Translations under genes and position numbers: made by a program
Assembly: GCA_018287875.1 (NCBI GenBank)
Contig: JAGVVL010000009.1
Span: 3,162,001 to 3,226,000, forward strand
Direction of reading: 5' to 3'
DNA length: 64,000 nucleotides
Source of the DNA: Nigrospora sphaerica
Lineage: Eukaryota > Ascomycota > Sordariomycetes > Amphisphaeriales > Apiosporaceae
The notes under the pieces: model-generated
The model's database searches: none
What the model saw: only the letters and a program-made list of their open reading frames with translations
What the model was told of the DNA's origin: nothing
Shown here: positions 35,326 through 46,215 of the stretch, one piece after another
Layout of the letters: each line of letters starts with the position of its first letter
Numbering within the stretch: the stretch's first letter is position 1

Positions 35326-36731
35326 ATGCCTATACCCCGTCTCGCCGCGCCCAAAACGACCACACACGCATACATCCGACGATACAGCGTCCGGGCTTTG
35401 GGTCCCATGCGCCGTTTCCCCCCCGGCCACGACGCCATGGCCCTACTAGCCGGAGCTGCTCGATGCCGTGGCGCCCCAGCACTGGCAACAAGCCGGCGCG
35501 TGCATTGCCAAAGCCGCTGCCAGTACCGTCCATGTCTTGCCACGCCATCCCGCATTGCTGCACCCACTACGTTGCCCTGCAGGAGCCGGTCCCTTCATGT
35601 CCACGGCCTCGCTCTGGCCCCCGTCGTGTTCGGCGGCTTGTTTGCGGCCCTGTGGACATGGAAGTGCTGCATGCTGGTTATCTTTCAGAATAAGATCATC
35701 TACATGCCCGGCTTGCCACCCAACGCGCGCTGGGAGCGAATCGAAGACTACTCGAACCGCTGCTCCGGAATCAGGTGGCGGGAGGAAAGGGTTTGCGCTT
35801 CGGATGGCACCGAGGTCGCTCTTTGTGTGGCCGACATTGACGTCGGCAAATTTGCTCCACGGGGGGAGGACAAGCCGTCAGGCAAACCTGATAAGCATGT
35901 CTACATCCTGTATTTTCAGGGTTTGCCGCCCTCTCCCGTTGTCCAAACATACACGTGTCTTGGGGAAGCTCACCTTGTACAACAGGTAACGCAGCCTCCC
36001 TGCCCCCGCGCCTCCCCGATCTTTCGTCTACGCTCTGCGTGCTGCGGAGATGCATGTCTGGCGAGCCGGCGAGTGTCCGGGTCTCGCTCGTCTGTCTTAG
36101 TTACAGGGGGTACTGGACATCCAGGGGGCGCCCGACCGAGAAGGGCATCAGGCTGGATGCCGCTGCAGCCTTGGATTGGATCTCCCGTTATCACGTCCGA
36201 ATGACCGAGACTTCGTCGTCCGGCACGTCGGCTGAGGTCGTGCTTTGGGGTCAGAGCATCGGCTCCGGCGTCGCCACCAACCTGGCAGCGGAGCACACTA
36301 TGCCTAGCAATCTGCGCCTCAACTCGTTGGTTCTCGAGACGGCCTTCACTTCGCTAAAGGCCATGCTTGAGGTGCTTTACCCTCAAAAATGGTTGCCATA
36401 CAAGTATTTGTGGCCATTCCTGCGCAACCAACTCGACAGCGGGAAGAACCTGGGCATCATCGCCCGACGGTACCCTTTGGCGCCTTCGCGACCGCGCATT
36501 CTCTTTCTGGAGGCTGCCAAAGATGAATTAGTTCCCGCCAAACTCAGCCAGGAGTTGGTCGATCGAGCTGTCGAGGTTGAGCTCCTGGTTGAGAGGAAAG
36601 CCGTCAGTGGCGCTTTTCATAACGACACCATCTTCAGAGCCGAAGGCCGGAAGGCGGTTGCTGAATTTCTAGCCCGGCGTATTACTCACGATTCACATTG
36701 CCACAGTGACGAAGCAACTGGCCCATCTTGA
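35326..36731 (+). CDS. BEM46-type alpha/beta hydrolase, membrane-anchored
   Basis: Serine hydrolase-fold protein of the BEM46/ABHD13 family. The substrate is unknown, and Neurospora BEM46 is linked to the ER/perinuclear compartment and polarity. Exon 1 ends at 35920 and exon 2 runs 35986-36731. The 65-nt intron splits a Gly codon in YFQGNAASLPPRLP, a conserved motif. A hydrophobic segment (about LALAPVVFGGLFAALW) precedes FQNKIIYMPGLPPNAR. The triad is visible: Ser in GQSIGSGVA, Asp in AAKDELVP and His in GAFHND. CLSYRGYWTSRGRP is strongly conserved in the family. The N-terminus is uncertain. The frame is open from ATG 35326, a later ATG at 35437 also fits, and about 70 low-complexity residues before the membrane segment look unlike homologues. 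The true start may be nearer, or an upstream intron may have been missed. Confidence 0.83.
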
Positions 36732-37574
36732 GGCAAAGGGGGTTACGCGAATTGTCACAGAGGCGTTGAACCGCTCCTCGAGGTGCCGAAGTTTCTCTTC
36801 CCCTCGCCGGGGGCAGGAGGTAGCGGCATGGCAAGGTGGCCAACCCGGCCGTCATGGCCAATGCCCGCTCCCACGCCGCCTTCTCCGGCGGCCGGCGACG
36901 GCCTTCTCTCCTCTTAACCGCCGAACTGGACCCCGAATATGTTCGTGCGTGTCCAACAGCGAGTTCCTCGAGGCCTGGGCCGTGGAAGGACCCCTCGCCA
37001 CGGACCGACCACTGGAAGGTCACAATCATACCAGTCCGCCCATCTGCTTGTCGACTGGGCTCGAAAAGGACGAACTCTGGGGCGCCCGTTTAGCCCAGTG
37101 GTGCGAAGCGTGCGCCCAGTAGCGAGGCTCGATGCGTCTCAAATTTTGTGACCCCGTGAGATGGGCCAAGTCCGTGAGGGACGAGTAAGACCCTGGTTCA
37201 CGTCGACGAGCAGTGGCTATTGCAGTCGGCAGGAAACACCGACGGGTACCCCGCGGCGTGCTTCCGTAGGAGTCAGTGGAACAAGGAAACTCGTTTCATG
37301 AGCGTGCCTGCGCGTTGCAGCATCAACGTCGTGGTTATCGTCGTGGTCCGTATCCAAGTTCTACGTACACGAATAGGCAACCATCACCGCGTTTCGTAAT
37401 GCCGAGTTCGTGAAAATCATCCAGATGCCTGATAGCTCATCGGAAAGCGACGCTCATAACCCATCCCAACGCCTGTTAGCCACCCTGGTCCCCATATTAT
37501 TCGATTACACTTCCACAAGCCATGCTTCCCCCAAGCTTTCCCCCTTGCTTCTCAAGCCCCGCTACCCCTCAATT
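36732..37574. other. spacer between convergent genes
   Basis: It lies between the stops of the BEM46-like gene (+) and the PhoD-like gene (-). Only short random frames occur. No gene is seen. Confidence 0.6.
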
Positions 37575-40500
37575 TCAAAATCCCCTCTCGTGTCCCGGTG
37601 GGTACTGCGTGTCGTCGCCGCCCCACTGGTCGCGGTACTGGCTGGAGCTGCGGCGGCCGCTGAACCAGCGCCGGATGCCGCCGCCGCCGCCACCCGACAA
37701 GGGCGGACGCTCGATGCCGGCGTCCTCGTCGACGTAGCCGTCATCGCCGGGGTTCTCGCCGCCATCGTCGTAATACTCGTCGTCGCGATCGGAGCGCTCG
37801 CTCGGCGCGTCTTCGCCCTGGTACTCGTAGACGAGCTTAGGCACGAGCAGGCGGTAGGGGACCGTGATGCCGGCGGGGTCGCGCGCGTTGACCTCGACGT
37901 TGAGCGTCACCTCGAGGCCGCCCTCGAGGTCCACCTCGTAGCGCTCCGGGTTCTTGCGCAGCTGCTTGGCCGACAGGCCCGTCGGCGTGCGGTGGAAGGG
38001 CCGCGGCGCCGGCGCGTCCGCCGCGCCATAGTCCCGGCTCGGGGGGGCGTGGGAGGCCGCCGGCTGTGTGTAGGCGCGGGGCGGCGGCCGCGCGGTAAAG
38101 TAGGCGTCGTCGCCGGCCTCGAACTCGGACACGCCGCCGCCGCCGCGGAGCCCCATGCGCCCCATGTTGTCGAAGTAGGCCGTCTGGTCGAAGACGTCGG
38201 GCGGCACGCGGCGCTGCGCCTGGAGGGACTGCCGCGGCTGTGGCGGCGCGGCCGCGCCGTACAGGTTGTCCTCGCTGTAGTACTGGCCCTCCATGCCAAC
38301 GCCGCCCGCTGCCGCGTGGCTCACCGAGGGCCGGCGGCCGAAGAGGCCGGCCCTTGGCGGGGCACCGCTGTCCCCGCCGCCACCGCCGCCGAGGGACAGC
38401 GAGCGCTTGAGCTTGCCCGGGCGCTTGTCAGGGTCCGACGTCGAGGCCCGGCGCGAGAGTCGGCGCAGCAGACCGCCCGTCACTGGCGGGCGCGAGCGGT
38501 CCTTCTCCCCGGGCGGGTCAGGACGGCCCGCGGGCTCGCGCGTCTTGGAAAGCGAAAGCCGGCGGAGCAACCCGCCGCCCTTGCTGCCCGGCGGCAGCGG
38601 CGAGCCCTCGGGCGACTGGTCGTAGTTCTCAAGCGGCGGCGTCGGCGGTGGTGTGCTCCCCGGTTCGTACTCGCGGATGGCGCACCAGTTCCGGTGCGGC
38701 AGGAGGCGCTTGTTGTTGCGCGGCTTGCCGTCGACGCCCGTGGTGAAGATGGGAATCATGTCCTCGTCCGTCTCCTTATCGAAGTGGTGCACCTTGTTCC
38801 GCTTGTTCAGCACGTCGGCCATGAGATCGGGCGGCGGCGTGTTGACGATGGCCGACGAGACGACATTGGGCATGTAACGGAAGTCGCGGTGCTTCGGGAT
38901 GCGCAGCTTGGGGTTCGAGTAGAACTGCCCGACCGCGGCGAGGTGGACGTCGCCGCTGAGGATGGTGATGCGCACCGACTTGTCCGCCGCTAGGTCCTGC
39001 AGGTCTTCGACAACAAACTTGCGCTCCTCCTTGTGGTTCTTGCTGGTCCAGTGATCGTCGAGGTCGTCGAGGACCTCGACGCCGCCGTCGAATTTGTTGA
39101 GGAAGTTGCCCAGCAGGCCGGCCTTTCCGAGCGCCTTGACGGGGTCCATCAGCCGCGACGTCAGAATGTTTTCGAGCCACACGAGGCGCGGGTAGGCGAT
39201 GGGCACGCCCAGGAGAACCAGCAGGTGGCGGGTTTGGCCTTTGTTGATCTCGGCGTAGCAGCGGTCGATGATCTTCTTCCACGTATCCTCCCGGACCACC
39301 TCGTCGATGGTGCGCTCCGTACGCGCGTCAACGGCCAGTAACGCCGTGCCGCCGCCCATGGACATGAACAGACTGCGGCTGTGCTGCTGTATGTACGGCC
39401 CCGGCTTGCAGCCCAGCACCCAGCTGGGCTCGAACTGCTCGGTTTCGGCCATCAGACTCTGGTGCTGGAAGAGCATGTAGTACTTGAAGGCCACATTCCC
39501 GAGGCCGGAGAAAACGGGCGTCTTCATGAAGTGGTGGGGGTAGGACCCGAACCCGTCGATGATGTCGTGGTCGTCGTACATATTGACCATGGGGATTTGC
39601 GAGTTGGCGAGCCCGAACAAGCCCTGCGAGAACCACATACAGTAGCGCTCGAGGTAGAAGGTTTCCAGCTCGTCCTGCATCCGCGCTGTAAAGGGGGCGT
39701 TGTTCTTGTGCAGCGGGTTCTTGATATCCAGCCACTGCTTGAAGTGCTTGGTGTGATTCATCACGGCATCGTTGTAGATCTGGTCGCCGCCGCCCAGCAT
39801 AACGTGGAAGGGCCGGGTCTGGTGATTGTTGAGGACGTCGCGCCACATGGGATCCGGGCCGCTCAGGTCATCCGGGTTGACGCTGAGGCTGAAGCCGTTG
39901 CAGCTGTGGAACATGACGTTCATGGCCTGGCCTCGCGCCGGCACCCAGAAGCCCATGGAAGGGCCGCGGTTGATGCGGTAGGCGATGCGCTGCTGGCGGG
40001 CGCGCAGCTCGACTTCGATGTTGAAACGCCAGAAGGTGTAGCCCCGTTCCGTGTGAAGCCGGAAGCCTCGGACGTCCTTGTACTTTCCCAGGAGTTCCCC
40101 GTCGACCTGGACACGCTTCCGGCGGCTCGTGAAGGAACCACGGGGCTCGGGTCCGTTGCTGAAGTCGGGGGCGCTCCTCGTGATCTCGAAGAGCCCGTCG
40201 TCGGGCTCCAGCATGGACGCATCCTTGGCCTCTTCCAAATGCTCGATGGGTCGCACGTACAGTGTTTCGCCCCGCCGTCCCAGCTTCGGAAGGCCCGCGA
40301 TGGGATCTACGTATTCGGGCGAGAGGGACTGCTCGCCACGCAACTCGGCCGGCGGGGGCGGCAACAGGTCCATGGGCTGGACGAAAAGCCGCAGGATGGG
40401 GACGATCTCGTACGACGACTCGGAGTCTTGCGTGACGATCATGACACTACCTCTCCATATCTCGCGGTCCACCACATTGTTGATGTGGTTTCGCGCCGGC

Positions 40501-42437
40501 ACTTTCTCGTGGCGGAGTCCGCAGTACCTCAACAACGGACCGCACTTGAGATACAAGGGCGGCTTGAACCGAGTAGGGGCTTGGTTTTCGTCGTATTCGC
40601 CATCGAAAGCCTCGCCTTTCTTGGCTTTGGACGTCAGACTGCCTCGCCGCCTGCCCGGGCTATCACTGGATTCAGGGGGCGCCGGCACTTCGGCTGCAAT
40701 GTCCACCAACGCACCGGCCAGCGTGCCCACGGTGGCTTTTCTCCACTCGTCTAGGTAGATGGGCTCCTGGTACATGCCGCGGCCTGGCTGAAAATTGTCC
40801 CGGTGTAGGTGACGGTACTCTTCGCTCTCGGCTTCTGACTCGTCGTCTCCGATAGCCGAAAAGCTCGGGTCGTCGTCGGGGAAGGTGACCGTCTTGACCG
40901 GCTTCTGGACGGGCGGGGACTCACTGGAAGCGGCCAGCGGTCTGCCATTGGCACCAAGAAACGCCGAGCGGCCCAAGCCTGTCGGCGCGGCCTGCATGCC
41001 TTGCATGACGGCGTATGCGTCGTCCAAGTCCCCCTCCTCATCGTAATCATTGCCCCGGACTGGTGGCCGGCCCGAGGTATCCTGAGAGGTGAGAGGTCGC
41101 TTCTGGAAAGCATTCCGGGCGACAGGGGGGGCGCGTCCGGCTGGACCTTTACCTGGGGGCCCGGTTTCGGCGAGCTTCCTTTCCGCCTCTGTGCGCTGAC
41201 CGTACCAGGGGTCGCCTGGAGGGTTCTTTTTGAGCTTGTTGCTGCCATTGCGCGTCAAGGAGATGGCCCTTTTCGGCTTGGTTGGCGATACCTCTTCGCT
41301 TCGCCGAGCATCTTGAGTATCGTGGGAGGTCCGGTCGCGGAAGCTGACATTGCGCTGGGGCATATCAAACTTTTGCGGCTCAGCTACACCACGGTTCTTT
41401 ACCACCGAGAGCGGGGGCGGCAATGCCTGTGTAGACGAGTCGTATAGCCTGGGGGCCTCGGGCGGATACTGCGAGGCCTGGTCTCGGGTGGCTGGGGAGT
41501 GCGCGGCTCCAGAGAGGTCACGTCTGTGGCGGGCGTCCTGCCCGACAGGCGGCCTCTGGTCCCCGGGTCGGCCTTGCGGAACTGGTCTCCGGCTGGGATA
41601 ACTCGGACTTCCTTCCTGGGCATGCTGGGCGGCTAGGGCCGCCTTCTCCCGGGCGCGCTGCTCGGCGGCCTCGACTCGCGCGCGCTTTTCCTCCTTGGTG
41701 ATGCTGCCGAGCGTCAGCTCAAGCTTCTGTAATGGTGACCGGTCAGCTGCCCACGTTGATGAGCGCTGCCCGCCTCTTCGGCCCGAGGGAGAAGGTTCGT
41801 CGAACGGCATCCGGACTGGGCGAGGCGCATTCCCGTTGCGGGCGGCTCGGGCAGCGCGCCTGGCGGCTATTTCTTCCTCGATGTCGTCGTCGTTGTCGTC
41901 GTCCAAGTACTGCTGCGAACGGTCGAGATCGGCCGCTCTGGCTTGCGCCATGGCGCGGTGGGCGGACGGCGGCGGGCCGGGTTGGCCGGAGGCGGTGAAG
42001 GTATAAGGCGAGTCGCGGCCGCTGGCGTACGGGCTGAAGCTGAGAGGCGGCGCGCGAGGGACGTCGGGGGCGGCGGGCGGCGTCGCTCGGGCGGGATCCT
42101 CGGATAGGTCCTCGTGGAAGCGCGCGGTGCGTATGTAGCGCTTTTCCGGAAGCTCGTCGGGCGGCTGGTCGTACGGGTGGGAAGTGGGAGGAGGCGCCAG
42201 ACCCGTGGCGCGGAAACTCGAAGCGGTGGGCGAGGTCAGGGGACTGAAGGTCGATTCGGTCGGCGCATCCGTACGCACCGTCTGCGAGGAAGCTCGGTTG
42301 GACCTGGGCTGAGGCTGGCTCGCGAGGTCGAGGGAGTCCCTGTGGCTGTCGGCCGGGCTGTAATTGTCGGAGCTGGCGCGGCGGCTCTTGGGAACAGGCA
42401 GAACCCCCCAGTACGGGGCCGAGACTGGACCCGACAT
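37575..42437 (-). CDS. very long PhoD-like phosphatase-domain protein
   Basis: A single uninterrupted frame of 1,620 aa. The first roughly 550 residues are disordered and Pro/Arg/Ser-rich with an acidic patch (LDDDNDDDIEEE). The central part (about residues 600-1300) matches the fungal PhoD-like metallophosphatase family. Likely metal or active-site motifs are GGGDQIYND (near residue 882), MYDDHDIIDGFGSYPHHF (near 956) and ILSGDVHLAA (near 1160). The C-terminal roughly 320 residues are again low-complexity with Gly/Arg/Pro tracts. There is no signal peptide, so unlike bacterial PhoD it is probably intracellular. The substrate is not known. A stretch at about 41,730 reads like a 3' splice site (CATTACAG), but the uninterrupted reading STWAADRSPLQKLELTLG fits best, so no intron was placed. 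The start ATG gives MSGPVSAPYWGVLPVPKSRR. Confidence 0.88.
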   Translation of the reverse strand: MSGPVSAPYWGVLPVPKSRRASSDNYSPADSHRDSLDLASQPQPRSNRASSQTVRTDAPTESTFSPLTSPTASSFRATGLAPPPTSHPYDQPPDELPEKRYIRTARFHEDLSEDPARATPPAAPDVPRAPPLSFSPYASGRDSPYTFTASGQPGPPPSAHRAMAQARAADLDRSQQYLDDDNDDDIEEEIAARRAARAARNGNAPRPVRMPFDEPSPSGRRGGQRSSTWAADRSPLQKLELTLGSITKEEKRARVEAAEQRAREKAALAAQHAQEGSPSYPSRRPVPQGRPGDQRPPVGQDARHRRDLSGAAHSPATRDQASQYPPEAPRLYDSSTQALPPPLSVVKNRGVAEPQKFDMPQRNVSFRDRTSHDTQDARRSEEVSPTKPKRAISLTRNGSNKLKKNPPGDPWYGQRTEAERKLAETGPPGKGPAGRAPPVARNAFQKRPLTSQDTSGRPPVRGNDYDEEGDLDDAYAVMQGMQAAPTGLGRSAFLGANGRPLAASSESPPVQKPVKTVTFPDDDPSFSAIGDDESEAESEEYRHLHRDNFQPGRGMYQEPIYLDEWRKATVGTLAGALVDIAAEVPAPPESSDSPGRRRGSLTSKAKKGEAFDGEYDENQAPTRFKPPLYLKCGPLLRYCGLRHEKVPARNHINNVVDREIWRGSVMIVTQDSESSYEIVPILRLFVQPMDLLPPPPAELRGEQSLSPEYVDPIAGLPKLGRRGETLYVRPIEHLEEAKDASMLEPDDGLFEITRSAPDFSNGPEPRGSFTSRRKRVQVDGELLGKYKDVRGFRLHTERGYTFWRFNIEVELRARQQRIAYRINRGPSMGFWVPARGQAMNVMFHSCNGFSLSVNPDDLSGPDPMWRDVLNNHQTRPFHVMLGGGDQIYNDAVMNHTKHFKQWLDIKNPLHKNNAPFTARMQDELETFYLERYCMWFSQGLFGLANSQIPMVNMYDDHDIIDGFGSYPHHFMKTPVFSGLGNVAFKYYMLFQHQSLMAETEQFEPSWVLGCKPGPYIQQHSRSLFMSMGGGTALLAVDARTERTIDEVVREDTWKKIIDRCYAEINKGQTRHLLVLLGVPIAYPRLVWLENILTSRLMDPVKALGKAGLLGNFLNKFDGGVEVLDDLDDHWTSKNHKEERKFVVEDLQDLAADKSVRITILSGDVHLAAVGQFYSNPKLRIPKHRDFRYMPNVVSSAIVNTPPPDLMADVLNKRNKVHHFDKETDEDMIPIFTTGVDGKPRNNKRLLPHRNWCAIREYEPGSTPPPTPPLENYDQSPEGSPLPPGSKGGGLLRRLSLSKTREPAGRPDPPGEKDRSRPPVTGGLLRRLSRRASTSDPDKRPGKLKRSLSLGGGGGGDSGAPPRAGLFGRRPSVSHAAAGGVGMEGQYYSEDNLYGAAAPPQPRQSLQAQRRVPPDVFDQTAYFDNMGRMGLRGGGGVSEFEAGDDAYFTARPPPRAYTQPAASHAPPSRDYGAADAPAPRPFHRTPTGLSAKQLRKNPERYEVDLEGGLEVTLNVEVNARDPAGITVPYRLLVPKLVYEYQGEDAPSERSDRDDEYYDDGGENPGDDGYVDEDAGIERPPLSGGGGGGIRRWFSGRRSSSQYRDQWGGDDTQYPPGHERGF

Positions 42438-42872
42438 GGCGAGGGGCGAGGGATGGTCAGACGGCGATGATGACGACGGACTGGCAGCTATGATTGGGCG
42501 GCGGTGTAGCTCGCCTCTGTAATTCGGTGCTCGGGACTGGCACTGGTACTGCGTAGGGAGAATCTGGAGGAGCTCTCAATGGGGCTGCCCATCATAGACC
42601 AATGCGGTGCCAACACATGCGTCTCCGTAGCAGGGAGCCCTAGAGGGATCTGGAGTTCAGGTACGGAGTACGAGATATAGCTCGCGCGGGTGGATCGCGG
42701 GCCTGGCGGGAGAGAGGACGAAAATGACGAGGTTGAACTGGGCGGCGCGGGCTGGAGACTACTTAGCGAACCCGCCGGTTCCAAGGTAGGTGGTTTGCTA
42801 CCCTGGCCCGCCGCCCTCGTTGCAGCTTAGCTGCCCTTTCAACGCAAGGAACCAGGGGCAGGGCAGGTTGGG

Positions 42873-42897
42873 CTGGGCTGGGGCTGGGCTGGGCCGT
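42873..42897. repeat. G/C-rich CTGGG repeat
   Basis: Alternating GGGCT and GGGGCT units, about five copies, upstream of the PhoD-like gene. Confidence 0.7.
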
Positions 42898-42919
42898 GGT
42901 GTTCCGTTTGCATGCCGAT

Positions 42920-42920
<1 letters not shown>

Positions 42921-42951
<31 letters not shown>

Positions 42952-42972
42952 TGCTGCTGCTGCTGCTGCTGC
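42921..42972. repeat. compound (CCG)n-(CTG)n repeat
   Basis: About ten CCG units run almost directly into about seven CTG units, roughly 0.5 kb upstream of the PhoD-like start codon. Random frames across it give poly-Ala and poly-Arg, which are not genes. Confidence 0.9.
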
Positions 42973-43025
42973 GTATCGTGTCGTCTCGTGGCGTCCGTAT
43001 CGTCCCGTCCGTATCGTGTCGTCTC
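42972..43025. repeat. imperfect direct repeat upstream of the PhoD-like gene
   Basis: The 15-bp word CGTATCGTGTCGTCT occurs at about 42972 and again at about 43010. Related CGTCCGTATCGTCC sequence lies between the copies. Confidence 0.7.
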
Positions 43026-46000
43026 TGAGCGTGTGACGACACGGCAACAACAACAACAACGCGAGTGGGAAGAGACACACGCAGTCGGTTCGCACGGTCC
43101 GAGTACAGACGAAGTCCGCTTGAAGTGCCTAGGGCACCTAGGTTTAGGGAGGGAGTGACGCCATGAGAAGAGAGACACACACATCCATGCATCCGTCCTC
43201 CTTCCCGCACCCCATCACTTGCTGGCAGCCACTGCCTCTACGCAAGAGAAGGTCTCCGACCTCTTCACGGGCTTCTAATCCGTACTAGACTATAAAAAGG
43301 AAGCACTTGACCCAACCTATCACACACACTCGCCCGCTTGTATTGTCTCCCTATGGACCACCCGACGGGCGTGACGGAGACACGCTCCTTACCGACGTAT
43401 CGAAGTGCCAAAACTTAGCAACACCCCCGGGGGCTGGAGGCGGGTACGCGAGACGCAGTCGGTAAAAGTCGGTGGCTGGCTTCTACGCGGCGGTGCTTTC
43501 TTTTTCTTCTTTTTTTCTTCCCTTCCCCCCCACGCCATAGCTGAGCTGAGCTGGCCTGCCCGTGGACAGACAGGCTAACGGTCAAGCGGCGGCACCCACG
43601 GGTGCTGACGAAAGTTCCCTAGCGGTGCAACTTGTCCTTCATGAGCCTGCGGACCGGATGTGGTGAGCCGGGACAGGCCACGCCATGGGCCTCGAAGCTA
43701 TCGCTCCCAGGTGGGACAGACGGAGCAGAACAGCCGTGCGGCGTTGTGTGCACACGCACGAGGCCGCCCGTTGCGTACAACTCATCCTACTCACTTGCCT
43801 CCGTGTGAGTACTGACGGCATGACCGTAAAGCCTGCAGGTGCTTCTGGAGGATGTCACGTAGGTGAAGTACCTAGGTACTTATAGAGGGATGGAAATGGT
43901 AGCACCCTCCTCGAGAAGGAATGGACTCGGTGGGGGAGAAGACGCAGAGAGTGGAAGCTTTATCCAACTGGGGTTCACGGGCGGGAAGATCCGCTGCGTT
44001 CGTATCGTACTTTGCGAAGGCAAACAGGCATCCTGGTTGATGCCATACATGAGAGAAGGCGGGAGACGGTAGAGTTTACCGACCGGATCAACAAGCAAAG
44101 CACTTCCCAACCTAGCCCAATAGCCCGCCTTACTAAGAGCATTGGCACAATACGCCTCATCCGCCGACGCTATCTTCGCGCTTCCTCCCGGATCACCTCT
44201 TTTTGCCCACTCATAGCTCGGTGGTCGGGAGACGCTCCAAGTCGGCCAGCAAGCATACCGATTTGAGCTACCGCAGCAATGAGAATCCCCCGCGCATCGT
44301 GCTCCGGAAAGGTGAGGCGGCCGAGGCAGGCAGGCCGGCATGTAAGCAGGCGCAAGCAGGGACCTCGCGTATCGGCGCTATACTCTCAGTGCGCAAATGG
44401 CATCACGGGCGACAGTTGTCAAACCATGGTGTTTCAAGTGTCAAAGTGGACCATCACGGGGTTGACGATGAGGCAGCTGGGGAAGGAGTCGAGCAAAAAG
44501 CTCGAGCGTCGTGTAGAGACAGATGCCAGTGCGTTTAGGCCGGTGGTCACCTACTATTGTGCCTCGATACTACGCAAGCTGTAGGACAGGCCATTAGATA
44601 CTCAATTCAGCCCGTTTTGTGTGGGGTAGGGCGAGACGGCTCGAACAAAGACCAGACAAAGAGAGGGAGATTCGGCGGATGACTGGATGACAATGTGACG
44701 ACGGCACATCAAGGTTTGACGCCTGGCTGGTCGTTCCTACGGGCCTTTCCCAGAATGCCGGCAGAGAAGCCCAGACGAAGGATAAGGTCGACGGAGTAGA
44801 GTTGGGATGGCGCTGACGCTGACCTGGAGCATTGTGTCCCCACATAGAGGCTGTGGAGATGGCTTCGTTCTACCGCGGGCAAAGGTTGGGAAGTCGAACC
44901 GTGTTGTACAGACTGACGAAAAGGTTACGAAAAAACCTTAGAGTGTATACAGTAAGTGCATGCCTAGTTAGTATACGGAGTATCTGCCGCCCGTCCGTCC
45001 ACAGCTTCGTCGGTTTGGGCCGTGGCGTTGAAGGGGCTGCGCCCACTGGCCCTGCGGACCGAGCAGGCCACGGGTAAGGTTTCGTGATCCTTTGAGGGGG
45101 TGTTTCCCCCTTCGCCTCTTCCCCGTCAGGCCCCCCCCTCAGCCCCTGGACTGGATGACTGGACCCTAGTTGGGCCCTGGGTCCCGTTGCATCCCAAACT
45201 GGCCTAGTGCACCCTGGCCAAGCCCGTGATCCTGCGTATCCTCACCTCCCGCTTCCTCTGTGCACAGCTGGTTTCTATGTCCGCGTACGTAAGAAAATAC
45301 AGTCAGGCCGGCCAACGGTTGTTGCCGGCAGTCCGTAGCATTGTGGCGAGGCACCCAAACTATTAATAACTGTTTACTATGTACTGCGTACAGCTAGTAT
45401 GGGGAAATCCTCTTGGACTCTTGCCACGGCCGGACAGGCACAAAAGACAGGCAGGCGAACAGGGGCCATCGTGGCTAGGGCTTGAAAAGGCACCATGGGC
45501 GTGATGGGCACCATGGGCATGCTATGCAGGCACCATGGGGGATGGGAAATGCAAGTACATGCTGCAACCAGATACTTACCTATGTAGCTGCGGAAAGAGG
45601 GGCACCTAAGTCATGTAAGGTGTACTTAGAAGGAGGTGGATGGAGGGACAAAATCGGGGGCAAACCGAGGTCGTGAGTGGCAGAGTGGGCATAAGGAGCA
45701 AGTAAAAGCCAGCGGCGCATGTACTTACGTACTCCCGGCCCAGGCAGGCGCGCTAGAGTTGCGGGTGGACAACCAGAGGTCTACCCCCCCAGTACATATG
45801 TACCTACAAAGTGGACTACATACGCGGATTACATGCAGTTGTCAGCAAATGCGCTCGCACGCCGTGAAACGACACCTTGACACTTCTCCCGGTTGTTTCG
45901 CAACACGGCTTTCTTCTCACCTGCTCCCCAGCTTTGGAATCCATGGTGGGTTGACTGTGGTAGAAACCGCTCCGTGTCAGGTATTCATTCGCCAACACCC

Positions 46001-46215
46001 GTTCAGTTCCGTTCTTCTTCCATCCTTTCATTCTCCCGTCAGTGGAAAAGGGGCCGAATCACTTTGCATGCGCGCCAGCACAACCCTCGATTGATCTCTC
46101 CTCCCTCCCGTGCGCTCCCTCTCGGCGCTGCACCCGCTGCCGTCCTCGCTTGAAGCGTCGCGGACCGTCTTCTGAGCCTGTGTCGCCTATCGTCCCTCCC
46201 CGAAAAGACGCCGAC

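Larger units (their letters stand above)
42438..46215. other. divergent spacer of about 3.8 kb
   Basis: It separates the 5' ends of the PhoD-like gene (-) and KEX2 (+). The part nearest the PhoD-like gene is rich in simple repeats (42873-43060). A TATAAAAAGG box at 43291-43300 points rightward, but no credible coding frame follows it. Three copies of GGCACCATGGG occur at about 45488-45540. The remaining frames look random. Confidence 0.5.

Noticed and set aside
37410..38993. 527-codon plus-strand frame opposite the PhoD-like gene
   Set aside because: It is a shadow frame opposite the C-terminal coding region, caused by GC-rich codons. Its product is low-complexity Ala/Arg/Val without a domain.
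39381..40754. 457-codon plus-strand frame opposite the PhoD-like gene
   Set aside because: It is antisense to the catalytic domain, whose motifs are clear on the minus strand. The product resembles nothing.
41720..41735. 3' splice-site-like CATTACAG within the PhoD-like gene
   Set aside because: The uninterrupted protein reading fits the expected conserved segment, and no matching donor is needed.
42763..43158. several poly-Ala, poly-Arg and poly-Cys frames across the CCG/CTG repeat
   Set aside because: They are products of simple repeats in spacer DNA.
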